Source: Numida meleagris (Eukaryota; Chordata; Aves; Galliformes; Numididae). From it: a stretch of 64,000 nt of DNA. Below the pieces are notes generated by a model. That model was not told the origin of the DNA and searched no databases. It saw only the letters and a program-made list of their open reading frames with translations. The stretch covers positions 78,030,143-78,094,142 of the forward strand of contig NC_034410.1 in the NCBI RefSeq assembly GCF_002078875.1, read 5' to 3'. Position 1 is the stretch's first letter. Each line of letters starts with the position of its first letter. Positions 33,787 to 46,580 of the stretch are shown piece after piece. The translations under genes and the position numbers were made by a program.

Positions 33787-36700
33787 CGATTCAGTGTTTT
33801 TTGATTAGTTCTGTGTTGAGGTGCTAGACATTTGTCACAGTCAGCAAAAATCTTCTTTACAAAAGAATATCTAACTTGCTGAATGTAATCAGTTTATTAT
33901 ACTCTCCTTTATGGCATGCATACAAACATTTTTCACCTTCCTGGGTTTCTATCAACAAAGCTTGCAGGAAACTAATAAAAATTCATTACTTGTCCTATGG
34001 GCTTGGATGTAAATAAACTAGACAACCCTACTTCCATACTCTGTCAGAATAATTTGTATATACAATTACATTACAGTTTGCCTGGAGCTGGCTCAAATCT
34101 GTGTTCTTCACAGAACTGACTTTCATTGTTGATTTTATTCACATGAAATGCGGTGTTCCTATTCACCCCAAATGCCAGTGGACTACGCAGAAAAAAAATG
34201 TGCTGTACAGCACCTATACTGATGCACTTTAGAGGAACCAACTTAGCAGCTTCCTACTGACCCTTATGGACAGCAGTGGTTTTCTGATGGCTATCAAAGA
34301 CCTTTTGTCCTTGGTTAGAAGTGTGTTTTCCTGTCTCAACTATATTTCAAGCACATTTAAGTTGCTTTGAGTCCCATCTGCTATTTGATTAGATGGTTCA
34401 GTAGGCACTGCAAAGGTGACCAGGTGTCAGGACCTAGGTAGCCAGCCTCCACCAACACAATGAAATCTGTACAGCCTATTACTTTATCTATTAATACAAA
34501 ACAAAGGGGCTGTTTATATAAATCAATAGCTCACACTTTTTCCAACCGTCTTTAAGTTTTGAATGGAACAGCCTAGGAAAATTTCCTGTAAAAACTCACT
34601 TGAAATATCTTACCCCTTTGATAACTAAACATTGATAGTTACTTTTGGAGTTAATTCTTCCAGCAACTATATATTGTCCCTATGATAACCTACAAATATT
34701 TCCCATTCTGTGACTGTTGAAAGCGTCACTATAGTGAAGATGCCACATAAATGACTCAGTTTATCACAGGGAATCATTATGAAAGCTTTCATGTAATAGA
34801 AAAAAAACTGTGCTCTTTAGAAGTCCAACAACGATATAAAATACTTGTTTGTAGAAATAGTTGTGAGTGCAAACATATTATCAAATGCCAACTGTAACTG
34901 TCTCTTTATTTAATTCCTTGCAAATATTTAGTGCAAGCACATAAGGAAAACAGGTGTTCCCCACATCTTAGACATCATTTCCTACTTTCCTGATTTCTGT
35001 TTTATTTGCTTTATGGTGACTATAATTGCTGCCACCAACCACTCCCACTTCAGTGTTCTAACCATGACTCACTTAAGTGCCTAATAAATTACATCAATGG
35101 GAAAGCAGATGAGCACATGAAGAGGTGGTGCAAAACTCATTAGTCACACAGTTTCCTTTTCTAGGGACTGAAATGCCTGACATAAAAGCATTGTGAATGG
35201 CTCATGCATCTGTCAAGTCCACCAGATGTCAATCTTACTCTTGCAGTTTTTGTGAAAGCTATTAATCAATATGCATTATTCAGTATTTTAAAACAGGACC
35301 TTAATTAAGCAGCCAACTAAAGCAGAAAGAAAAAGGTAACCACTCAATATACTGTGAGTTGTTTTCAAAGAGAATGACACAGGTTTTACCACTGAAAGCA
35401 ATATTCAGATCACAATTCATTTATTTCTTCCTCATAACTTATATCTTGCAAAATGATGCAGTTGAGGAGAAGTATTCTGGAACAACAAAATGAAATGAAG
35501 AACTCTTTGTGTGCTAGATATTGATTTTGTTCAATTTGCATGAAATGAAGGGCATCACTGTGCTAGATCAAAATTAGAAAAGGACACAGCTGGAGATGAG
35601 CCAACATTCTCATTATAATCTCATTGATTTCAGGGGTTTATACCAAATCTAGAATAATTCTCCTACATCCTGAAACTGTATAAAGTCTCTATACAGCCTT
35701 CCAGGATCTTTTCTTGGTTTATTTTCACAGAAGAGACCCTGGCACATTTGCAGAGTAGCACAGCGCGTCAGAATTATAAGAGCCCAATTTTTCTAATACC
35801 AACAGCTGCAAAAATACTTTCTGTATGAAAGAGTCTCACTAAACTTGAGAGCAGAAAGGATTCCATCCACCACAGCCTTCTTCATAAACTGATCTGTTGG
35901 TCAGATCAGACTGCTCTGCATTTCTTTACATTAAAAATCCTAACAAGCAACCAATTCCATTTTTACTGCAAAAAGTTGCTGATCAGATGGTGACTTAAAT
36001 TATTCTTTGCTTGTTAGTAAAGTAAAAACAAAACCTGAAAACTATACCGACACAACCAAGTTGCAAAGCAATATTAGGCTCTCTTTTAACTAGGAAAAAG
36101 GAACTTAGGAGATCACTTATAATAACTAGAACAAATAAAATGATCAACGTGAAGCCTTTAAGGAGAGGGAGAGGAAAGGGAAAGGAAGAGAATTCCCATG
36201 AAGAGATGTGAAACACTGGAACTTGTCTTTCCTGAGGACTGCAACGTAGTGCTGATTCCCAGCTCTCCGAACAGACAGCAATGCAGGTTTTTGGTCCAGG
36301 GACAAGATTAAAAACATGTTACTTTCTATACCAGGATGCATCGAGTCAGAACCATCAGTAATCTGCCCAATTGCTTGTTACTTATATTACCTAACATAAA
36401 CATGCCTCCTCTTCTCCCAGCACTTGTCTTCACCCAGACCAAATGTAGATGTAAACCAACTGAATTAGGTGTCAGCAGCAGGCCCCTGACATAGTTGCAA
36501 GATTTCTCTGTACCAATTTATCCAGCTGTCTGGCATTACTTCACAGCTGAATTGGCTTGTTTACAGCTAACATGGCTATGTTAGTATTTCTTGGCAGTAC
36601 TGCAGACATACCCAGAAGGTAAAAGGCATTTGAGTCTACTTTTAAGCATGTGTTGTTTTCCAGATTGTTGGAGGAAGCTCTAAGTAGCTTACAGGGTTTG

Positions 36701-37340
36701 CAACATCTAGGCACAACAAGAAAAAGGGAAATAATCAGTGAGTGTTTTTCTTAATTGATTTTTCTTAATCTTTTGATTCTCCACAGTTTTCACTTTTTTT
36801 TTTGGCTTATGCACTCATAACTTTGTTTCTCTAACTCATGATCAGAATGTGCTTAGTAAGTTTTGCAGATCAACATGCCCCTGTGTAAACCAGTCCTTGC
36901 TTGTGCTTGTTCTGTTATTATTTTATTGAGAGCAATACTGTAAATTCTCTTTAAAACAGTGTCCTGTTCCTCCTGATTGTAAGAAACTTCATATAAAAAA
37001 TTAATGGCAGAATTTTATGCATTGATTGTATGATTACAAATACTTTTCCCTTGTCCTCTTGCAAGATGTGTGTGTCTCCAGGGTTCCCCAGCACAGCACC
37101 TTTGCCCTCCGGGCTACACACCATGCAGTACAGAAGGGTGTTGCTGTGCCTGGCTTTGGAAGGTGGCTTTATCCAGATGCTTAGCTTTGTTCCTTTCTTC
37201 AGTAGCTACTGATTTGTTTCTTAAAGAAAAAGCTTTTTTGTTTGTTTGTTTGTTTGATTTTCCAGCTCCTGAGGTTGTTCTTTCAGTGACTAGTAACTGA
37301 ACATCAAGAAATCGGTTCTTCTAGGAGCATTCTTCTAGGA
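33787..37340. other. Intergenic, AT-rich, no repeats recognised
   Basis: One of the longest stretches (3.5 kb) without a recognised transposon. No gene-like frame was seen. Confidence 0.45.
37233..37256. repeat. (TTTG)n microsatellite
   Basis: About five TTTG units just upstream of a CR1. Confidence 0.85.
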
Positions 37341-37730
37341 ACCTGTCCTCGTAGGCTCTCTCCTGAGAGCTGGGGCTGTTCAGCCTGGAGAAGAGAAAGC
37401 TCCAGGGAGACCTGATAGTGGACTTCCAGTATCTAAAATGTGCCTCTAAGAAAGAAAGGGACAGACTCTTTAGCAGGATCTGTAGTGACCGGACAAGGGG
37501 AAATGGTTTCAAACTAAAAGAGGGGAGGTTTAGATTGGATATGAGGCACTAGAACAGGTTGCCCAGAGAGATGGTGGAAGCCCTGTCCGTGGAAACATTC
37601 AAAGTCAGGCTAAGCAGGGCTCTGAGCACCCAATGGAGATGTAGGCGTCCCTGTTCATTGCAGGGGAGTTGGACTATATGGCCAAGAAGGGTCCCTTCTG
37701 ACTCAAATGACTCTATGATTCTATAATTCT
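37341..37730 (+). mobile_element. CR1 LINE 3' end
   Basis: gagagctggggctgttcagc, ctggagaagagaaagctcca, acaggttgcccagagagatg, gcaggggagttggactatat, and the tail gactctatgattctataatt. Sense orientation, about 390 bp. Confidence 0.93.
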
Positions 37731-40700
37731 GTTGTCTGCACTGTTCACACCTAAAACAGTAACTCTGCGTGCCCTTCGCCCATGTTCTTTAGCTGCATGC
37801 ACATTGCATCTGCATCTGTTTGATATAAGGAAAAGAAAATACAAAACACTGCTAAAGACAAGAATTTTATTAACAGCAAGAGGTCTAAGCAATACCATGG
37901 TGGAGTAAAATGTTTTTTCCATTTTGAAAAGGAAGAATAAAAATGTAAGAGAAAAGTTCAGGTGAATGCCATAGTTGAAGATAGTAGATGGTAAATGGAT
38001 TTCCATTGATGAGTTTATAAAATGTTTCCAGATTCTTTTATTGGTGCCAGTAAAGTTAAAATGAGGGAGAAAAGATTAATTTGTACCCAATGTACCCAAG
38101 AATATGAGCCAACAATGTCTGTCTTTTTCTTTTATTCCACAGTTATTTTCATCTCATCATTTCTAACCACTATTGCATTCAGGATCACACCAGCTTGGTG
38201 GATATGTTTTCTCAGCTTAGGTCTCACTTACTGCATGAAAAGAGAAACCTGCACTGTTTCTGCAATACTGAATTGAGGAAAAATCATTCCAATCAATTAC
38301 AATAGGAGATAGGTAGAAAAAAAAAAATCATGATACTAGCTATCCTGCTCTGATACACCTAAGTCCAGAATCCCTGACTCTCTTTAACTCTTTGCAGAAG
38401 TCTGAGATCTTTGTAGTGTTCTTGGAAGCCAAGAGGTTCACACTTAGTTTGCTGAAACAAGAAAGAACTAACTACAGCCCCCTGAAATCCTGCCTGTATG
38501 GAGGCATAGGGTTAACCAAAATGCCAACTGTTGTTTCTCATCTGTTTCCTACCTCGGCTTCTAGCCACTGCTGTTCCTATTAAACTGAATTCGTGTCTTC
38601 AAGGTTCACTTCAGTCACTTCACCCTACCAATAACTCAGGATGCAAAGCACTTGTCTTTCCTTTTCTGGCTTGTGGGTTACTGAAGGAAGCCAACAAACA
38701 CAGGTTTCATTTGCAGAATAGATGCAGCCTATATTTCATATTCTAATATTTGAACAACCGTAGTTTATATGTATCAAAATTGAGAAGAAAGTGATGGATA
38801 ATTTCCAGAAAATATTTATTGTGGAGGAGAAAATGAAGCTCTGAGAGATCAAATAGCTTGTGACACATTCAGGTTATTGTGGTGATAAGACCCAAGTAAA
38901 CCAACAGCTCTCTGTTTTGATAAGCTCAAACCAAACTGTTCAAGTATGTTTATCAGTGGACCCATCTCGAAATCCTCATTTATTAAACGTTCTTCTTGGG
39001 ATAGTGCCAGCATTTACCTGATCCCATTTGTTGTCAGGAAGAGTCTGGGGAACCTCATGGATAACATTCTGAGTCAGCAGTGCTCCCTGATGGTGAAGAA
39101 GATGAAAGAATACTGAAGATGCAAGAGCAAGAATGTAGCCAGCAGGTGGAGAGAGATGGTTTCCCCTCTATTCAGCACTGCTGAAATTGGATCTATTGTA
39201 CTGTGTCCTGTTCTGTGATTCCGCTAGGAAAAAGACATTGGCATCAGCAGATGATGACCAAGATGGTTAGAGGGTTGCAGCACATCACATGCAAGGAGCA
39301 GCTCAGCAAACTACTTTCTGCTGTCTTTAGAAGGGAAGGATAAGGGAGGGAGCTTGTTACACTGTCATTTACTGAATGGGAAGGTTTAGAAAAGATGGAG
39401 CCAGATGCTTCTAGAGGTACAGAGTGATAGGATGAGAGGCTATGGACAGAAGTTGCAATGTGTGAAATTCTAATTAATTGTCCGTAAAAATCAAACAAGC
39501 AATGAAAGAGATTGCTGAGAGACTTCATTGAATTGCAAACTTTAGGAATATTGAAAGCTCAGTTGGCTGAGGCCCTGAATAACTTTATCTGAGTTGGCCC
39601 TGCTTTGAGATGGAGTTTGAACTAAATGATGATCATAGGTCCCTTCCAACATATACAGTTCTAAGATCCTGCTAACCAGTGCCTGCAGAATAAAACAAAA
39701 CCCTTCCTCACTTCACATGAGGGCAGACTATTTAGAGACAAATTGTTTGAAGCGGTAGGTAAAACTCAACAGTGATATGGCTGAGTAAAGGAGTGAAATT
39801 GCACTGAATGTTCCTGAATTCTATGTAGGTCATGCACAAATATTCTTAGTAGATTAATATTATTCTGGAAAGGTAACAGTCTAGGACAGTGTGATATGGC
39901 ATACATTCCCATTTAAAGATTGTGTTTAAGCCCTGTGTGTACTTGCAGTTATTTTTGGACATCCTAGGTTTAAATATATGGGCAAAGTTGTGTTTAATCT
40001 GCTTTCGAATATAATTTTTAATGTAAATTATTGCAGTAAGTCTGGATTGTGATAGCTCAGAAAATTCTTTCAGATTTCATAATGCACAGAAACCTAATTT
40101 TCAATTTAGCCTCAAGCTCAGAAACAATAACATGTGCATTTTTATTGTAATTGTTCTTCCATAATTTATAATGAATGTAATTGAACTGAGACTCTCATGA
40201 TAATGTGAACAGATGTCTTGACTTGTAATATGTTGTTCTTTATTAGATGCTATTTTTATTATCATTGAAATGGGCCTTTATTGTGTGTTTCCTTCCCTTG
40301 AACTATGAAACACTTTAGAAGTCCAGGAGCATCCAAATTCAGCAGCTCTTTTCAAGATAAAACAGCCAAAACAACAAGGGTTAACATTGTCCACTGGGTA
40401 TTTTCCATCAATAATTTTTATCTTGATAAAGATCAACTGTCTGTCCTAGAAGCTTTAGTAGAAAGAATTAGATCAACGGTCCTATAAAAATTTTAGTAAG
40501 AGTTGAACACTTACAGCTAAGCAAATTCAATATTAGGAATATCAAGAAGGGGAATACCTTAGTCTATTATAGGATGTGTTGGCTGAAGAGATTGGAAAAC
40601 AAGTACTAATTGAACTTTTCCAGTGACAGGTCCACAAAGATATTCTGTGTCCGGTAGAAGGAGACCTCTGAGTGGGGATTGTCCCAAGAGTAACACTGCA

Positions 40701-41329
40701 TCTGTGCTCAGTAGTTGTCAGTAGCACTCTCCAGGCCAACTCACCCTTCATGACTATGGGACATCGCTTCATGCTGTTCCAGTGCATTTATTTCATTCTT
40801 CTGCCTTAAAATACATTAGGAGGGAATGGAATTACTGACACTTAGTGAGCTGCTGCCAGAAGGAAAGTAGTAAAACCATTATTAGGATTTTCACAGGGAA
40901 ACCCTTGGGGTATTGTTTTCAGAGTGATAAGAAGTTCAATTTAATTACTGAAATGATTTGTCTGGAATGTGTTATTATCTGTAGCACAGCAGAACCGGGT
41001 AAATACTTATCTCCTGCTGTGGCAGCTCAGTGAATCAGAACGGTCAAGCTCCCCTGCTCTCCATTGATGAGCACAATGTGTGTTCCCAAACTTGTCACTG
41101 CAAATCAGCATTGAAGAGAATGAGGCAATTGCCCCATGTGGGCAAGCCCCCAGAAACACTGATAAGAAAAGAAGGAAAAGGGGCTAGCCCCAAGAGAGCA
41201 TGCTGCATGTTCATGTGGAGTGCCACCCAGAGAGCTCTGGAGAGGCACAGCTCGTGCCTTGAGTGACAGACTGCCTCTCCTCGCTTCACTTTAACCCAAC
41301 ATAGTAAGAACGCTTCCAAATGCAGAGTC
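37731..41329. other. Intergenic with one diverged CR1
   Basis: Only the CR1-like copy at 39245-39670 was recognised. The minus-strand frame at 40542-40787 is unassigned. Confidence 0.4.
39245..39670 (+). mobile_element. CR1-like LINE 3' end, diverged
   Basis: 'gcaaggagcagctcagcaaa' at the start, 'ggatgagaggctatggacag', 'ggccctgctttgagatggag' and the tail 'aggtcccttccaacatatac' support a CR1 origin in sense orientation. It lacks a clean terminal repeat. Confidence 0.7.
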
Positions 41330-41838
41330 CTCTCTGGATGTGCAGTCCTAAGTACAGGAGAGACATAGACCTGGTGGAGCGCATCCAGAGAAGAGCCACA
41401 AAAATGATCCAAGGGATGGAACACCTCTCCTATGAGGACAGGCTGAGAGAGCTGGGGCTCTTCAGCCTGGAGAAGAGAAGGCTGTGAGGTGACCTGAGAG
41501 CAGCTTTTCAGTATCTAAAGGGGAACTACAGGAAAGAGAGGGGCAGACTCTTTAGCACAGGGTCTGTGGTGATAGAACAAGGGGAAATGGCTTCAAGCTT
41601 AAAGAGGTAGATTTAGGTTGAAGATAAAAAATCTTTAACAGTGAGGGTGGTGAGGCACTGTAACAGGTTGCCCAGTGTTGCGGTTGATGCCCCATCCCTG
41701 GAGACTTTCAAAGTGAGGCTGAATCAGGCCCCAGGCAACCTGATCTAACTGTGGTGTCCTGTTCATTGCAGGGAGTTGGACTAGATGGCCTTCAGAGATC
41801 CCTTCCAACTCTAAGGATTCCATGATTCTATGGTTCTT
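41330..41838 (+). mobile_element. CR1 LINE 3' region, about 510 bp
   Basis: 'aggagagacatagacctggtgg', gagagagctggggctcttca, 'ttcagtatctaaaggggaac', acaggttgcccagtgttgcg, ggagttggactagatggcct and ggattccatgattctatggt. It is one of the better-preserved copies in the window and in sense orientation. Confidence 0.94.
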
Positions 41839-43193
41839 GATGTAGATGCTGGTACTGATAACAAGAATGTGATTCACATGGGTGTTTGGAAAATGCATTA
41901 ACTAGAGTTTGCACAGTGCTTCTGATCTGTGAAGTGAGAAATTTCTCTTTGAACCACTAATGTTACAAGTTAGTGGGGATAAGGAAGAAAGATCTTTAGT
42001 AGTGCTGTCCTTGAACTGGCAGAAGTACTCATCAGTACTTTGTGCCCAGAGTACAGGCTCGAATAATATTAATGCATTGCAAACTGAAGAGAATACATCA
42101 TTTTTAGGATAACTTAGCTCCCCTCTCCCTTCTCCCTTACTGTTTTTATCTTTTCCTTTTGCTTTCATTTCCAATTCCTCAGGGAAGTCTGTTAGTTGTA
42201 GATTTTTTCTTTTTTTCCCTTTTTTTACCTCTTCAAACTCTTTCCTTTGCACATTTTCCATTTTGGGAAGTTGGGGGAGGCTGGTACTTGGTGTTAGAAA
42301 TAAGGGAAAGAGGCAGTAAGGGCAGTGGCAGACAGCAGATGCTTGAAGAATACTCCAATAGCCAGGCACCAAGTTGAAGTTGCCTATTCAAAATTGTTTT
42401 AAAAGGATGCTGCCTAACAGAGCAGAGCAAAAAAATTGTAATGAGTTACTGTGCTTCTCACAGCTGCCATTCACACTTTCAAAGATGCCACCAAACATTT
42501 TCCCCTGAGCTCCACTAGAAGTGGTGCTGAGCAGGTGAGCATCTGTCTGATGAAATACTGAAAACATACAAAAGAAAATGAGATTGTTTTAGGTATTCTG
42601 CCTCTCATCTGCTACAGTGTGAGCTGTAATGCACTCTCATGAACCACTGTACCCTATAAACTGCTCTCATCAATTTTATCACTCTGTGAGCTTTTTGGAA
42701 TGCCGTCTTATAAGCATGAAATGCTGACATCAGTAAGTCTGGTCATCTAAGCTTTCATTTCTATGCTAACATATAGCAACATGAGCCTCTGCTATGGACT
42801 GTCAAGACTGCAACCAACATTCTGTACTGTGTAAGGTCTTTTGCAGGATCTTTGGCCCTCCTGGGAAGCTATAAACAGAACCTGTTTCGAGGAGCTCAGA
42901 AAACAGAGCGCTGTGAAGTACAAAAGGTGAAGAAGAAATACTGCCAACTCCAGTAGCACTCCTCAGGTCATACAGTTTTTGGCTGGAGCTGATACCAGTT
43001 TTGTGTGGAAAAATTCACTCTTTTCACAAAGCATTTTACTGGCCAAACAGAAAAACAATCAATCACAAACTGCAGTAGAGGAGGTTTGAGTGGACACAGG
43101 AAGAAAATCTTCACAGGGAGTCCAACTAAGCCTGATATGAAATTGTCCAGAGAGGAGGTACTGTCTTCATCCTTAGCTGAACAACACAATGTG
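41839..43193. other. Intergenic, nothing firm
   Basis: A minus-strand 156-codon frame at 41902-42372 is Lys/Glu/Ser-rich low complexity. The last 230 bp (42960-43190) carries weak CR1-like words ('aagaaaatcttcacaggg', 'gtccagagaggaggtact') and may be a very eroded LINE. Confidence 0.4.
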
Positions 43194-43614
43194 TGACAGC
43201 TGCTCAGAAATTAATGCCTCCTATTTTATGATATTGGCCCATGACAACAGAGGCAGATGTTGGTGGTATGGCAGTACAGGTTGAACCTTCCCACCAGTAT
43301 TCTTTTACATATTGTTGCTGTGTGACTGATGGCAGCAGAGGGGCAATCTAGCAAATGGTATCTGACATGGAAGTGCATATGAAGCAAAGGTGTGGAACTG
43401 AATTCTTCCATGCGGAAATAATGGTGCCCACTGACATTCATCGATACTTGCTGAACATTTACGGAGACTAAACAGTGGATGTGAGTATATCCACATATAT
43501 TGAAAAAAAAGTGTTTTGTAGCTGAGAATTTGCTCTATCAAATAGCATTATTGTGCTCTGTAGCTGTTGTAGTTTCCAAATAAATGAATAGGAGGCATTA
43601 CTTTTGGAGCGACC
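43194..43614 (+). mobile_element. Internally deleted mariner, 421 bp
   Basis: Terminal inverted repeats: tgacagctgctcag...aatgcctcc at the left and ggaggcattacttttggagc at the right, followed by TA at 43615. Its orientation is opposite to the other three copies. On the plus strand it retains the N-terminal reading PTDIHRYLLNIYGD followed by a stop. Near 43495 it jumps to the far end of the element (tattgaaaaaaaagtg), so the catalytic domain is absent. Confidence 0.88.
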
Positions 43615-46360
43615 TAGGAAGTTAGCCCTGCTTGGAGGTTCCTTCTAATACCAAGTTTTGCAAAACACTGTGCAACAGTCCTTAATACAATAACAAAAGA
43701 GAGAATTAAATTGATTTTGCAAAGTTATCTTCCCCTCTCAGCAATGCAAAGCCTGAAACAGATTAAGGAATAGTAACAAACTGGAAGGTATGCAGTGTGA
43801 TGTGCAGAGTTTCCTCTGGCAGATGGAGAGGTGCTACGTTGTGCACCGGGAAAAGAATAGGCCCTCTTAAAGTGATTCTTACACAGCACAATACTCTATG
43901 TGATATTTAGCTCAGCTATTCTTGTTACCAGGTATTGGCATGCTGGAGAGATTTGAAGGTGAAGAAAGTTAAAATGATTTAACATCTGAAAAGATAAATG
44001 ACAAAATGAAAGAATAACAGCCCATACATTTTATTTAAAAGCCATGGCTTTATTCTACAAGCAGTTCAAGCACATTAACACCACAAAAAGAGAAGCAATA
44101 ATAAGGATAACAAAGATGTAATTAAAATAAAATAAATTGAATTTTGATTGCAGTGTAGAAACCATTTCTAATAGTGAGATATAGGAGAAGTAGAATAAGA
44201 ATCCTCCTGGCTAACATGTTTAGTTGTATGTCTCACAGAATTTGAGTAACTACAATACCAGAGATGTCTTTTTTGTTGTTGTCATTGGAAGGGGTATACA
44301 GGGACTTAACTCCTTTCCTGCACTAGATTTGATTAGCCAAACTGTTTTTTAGTGCACTCCATCCAAGCAATGGACTGCTTCATTCTCAGTATCTCATATC
44401 CTTTTACAGCGGTCTGTGCATACTCTTCTGCATCTTCAAACATAACCAAATTACTTTTTAGGAAGAAAAAATGCCTGAGCTTAGTAACATGTAAAGAGTG
44501 AAATAAATGCTTTATAATATAATATTAATAAAAAAGGGAAATGTAATCTGGTATTTCTGTGTTCATCGATGAATGATGAAAACCCTAAATTGGGAAAGGG
44601 TGACTGATGATAGAATCATGCATCATATTTAGAGAAGTTACTATATACCCTTTAAAGGTGAACAACCACAATCATAAGCATCTGTCAGAGATATTTAGGC
44701 ATGCTCTGATTTAAAAAAAACTGATTTATGTTGCCTTTGGCAATTATACTATCTGGTTTATCCATTCCCAGTGTTTTTGGAACATGTGGCTAACAGTCCA
44801 TATATTTTTATCATTTGGAGTGCTGGTATATTAGATGAAGCCATACTTTTTTCTCTCATCAGCTTGAAAGTTGTTATCTCCTTGTCCACAGTCCAAAGTT
44901 TTTAACCTCCAACCAACTACTCTAAACTTTAATGGGAGCTAGATGTACATTTCTCAGCATCCAACCGTATGGTCAAGTTATACATTTCTGATGGTATGCC
45001 TCATTACATAAACAGATGGAAAATACTGCATGCTATTAAGAATTATCAATAAATCTAATCTGTACTATATATTGCCAATGTCAGAATGCACTCTATCTTG
45101 ACTAGCTGTTATCCTGTGGGAATAAAGAAAAATGTGTTTTTAGCATGGATAGTGAATTTCCTTCTTATTTATTTCAAATTTGTTGGTCTTCCTGGCTCCC
45201 CAGGAGTCCGTCCTTAACAGAGTGATTGCATTAATCTGTCCGTCTCTTGCTCATTGAAAATGTGAAGTAAATACTAACAAACTTTAAAGAAAAAAAATAC
45301 TGAGCGATTTCTTTTTTAACACACAGGCTACAACACAAACAAGCAAGGACACCATTAGTCTAGAAATATTTCCCGACAAGAATGTTAAGTAATGCAGTCT
45401 TGGAGTATGAATGATGTTCCAATGCATGTGCACATATTTGAGTGTGATATGAATCTCCACAGGTTTATCTTAGAAATCTGCTTTGGGGAGTTTCAAAGAA
45501 TGGAAATTCAAATACTCACATGGGTGGAAATTCATATTAAGGCCATAATCAAATTCAGCCATTAGGATATTGCTTTAGCTGTTACTGCATTAATATCCTC
45601 TGCCACTATTAAATTAACACAAAAAGCAAGCTAAATGAAAACATAATTAACATCAACACAGTCGAGGCCCAACCCCCACTGCTGAATTATCCAGATCAGC
45701 AGTACTCCATTGATTATAACCATTAATCACAGTCTGGCATGTTTTTATTTGGTTTTCTCAGAACGATGTCCATCTTTTAATCTCATGAATTTTTATTCTG
45801 GAAATGTTTCTGCTGGCTCGGCCATAGAGTTCCTAACTTAAATGTTAGAGCAATTTTATATCCCTCAGTTGGGCTCATGGTACAATTTCTTCATGATACT
45901 CCCTATGGCAAGCTGAACATGATACAGAAATAATAAAATGGTGATGTGTAGTTTTTCTCCTGTTGTGTCATTTTTTCTATGTCTTTTCTGTATCCTTGGC
46001 ACTTATTGTTTCTGATGGTTCTTTGTCTGCCTTCCATCTCCTGAAGCATTCAAAAAGGAGCTATTACTAGCTTTGATATCTTCTGAAAATTAATACCCTG
46101 TTTGGACAGTCTTAGGATGCTTTTAACACTTAGTATGCCAGCATTCATTGTCTTTCTTATTTTCCTTGTTTCTGAAAGATTATAGGTGATCCTTGATTTT
46201 ACTTTTTGCCTTTGCACTGCTCTTCAGCCATGCTACTTTCTTTCTGTCCTTTCTGAAGTTCTTTCCCATAAGCATGAATTCTGAATTTCTAGTGTGATGT
46301 TCAGGACACTCCCCATACTGCCTGCAATGATGGTTTATTTAACTGATAGCCTCTTTTGAA
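43615..46360. other. Gene desert, AT-rich
   Basis: No gene, LINE or LTR was recognised over 2.7 kb. Confidence 0.45.
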
Positions 46361-46580
46361 AGAATCATAGACTCAAAGAAGAATTTCGGTTCATCCATAC
46401 AGTCACCTGCTCCAAGAGCTACCTACAAAGCTAGATCAGGTTGGTGAAGGCTTTGTCCAGGACAGTTTTAAAAACCTCCAAGGACAGTTATCTTACCACC
46501 TCTCTGGGTAGTGCTTAAGCCTTCTTTTAGCAAATATTTCTTTCCATATGTCCAATTGAAATTTCTCCTTCTACTGTTTT
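46361..46580 (-). mobile_element. CR1 LINE 3' end, antisense
   Basis: It begins agaatcatagactcaaagaa, passes through 'agctagatcaggttggtgaa', 'aaaacctccaaggacagtta' and 'ccacctctctgggtagtgct', and ends near 'tccaattgaaatttctcctt'. This is the reverse order of a CR1 3' end. Confidence 0.85.

Noticed and set aside
41902..42372. 156-codon minus-strand frame
   Set aside because: Low-complexity Lys/Glu reading of a T-rich tract with no protein-like pattern.
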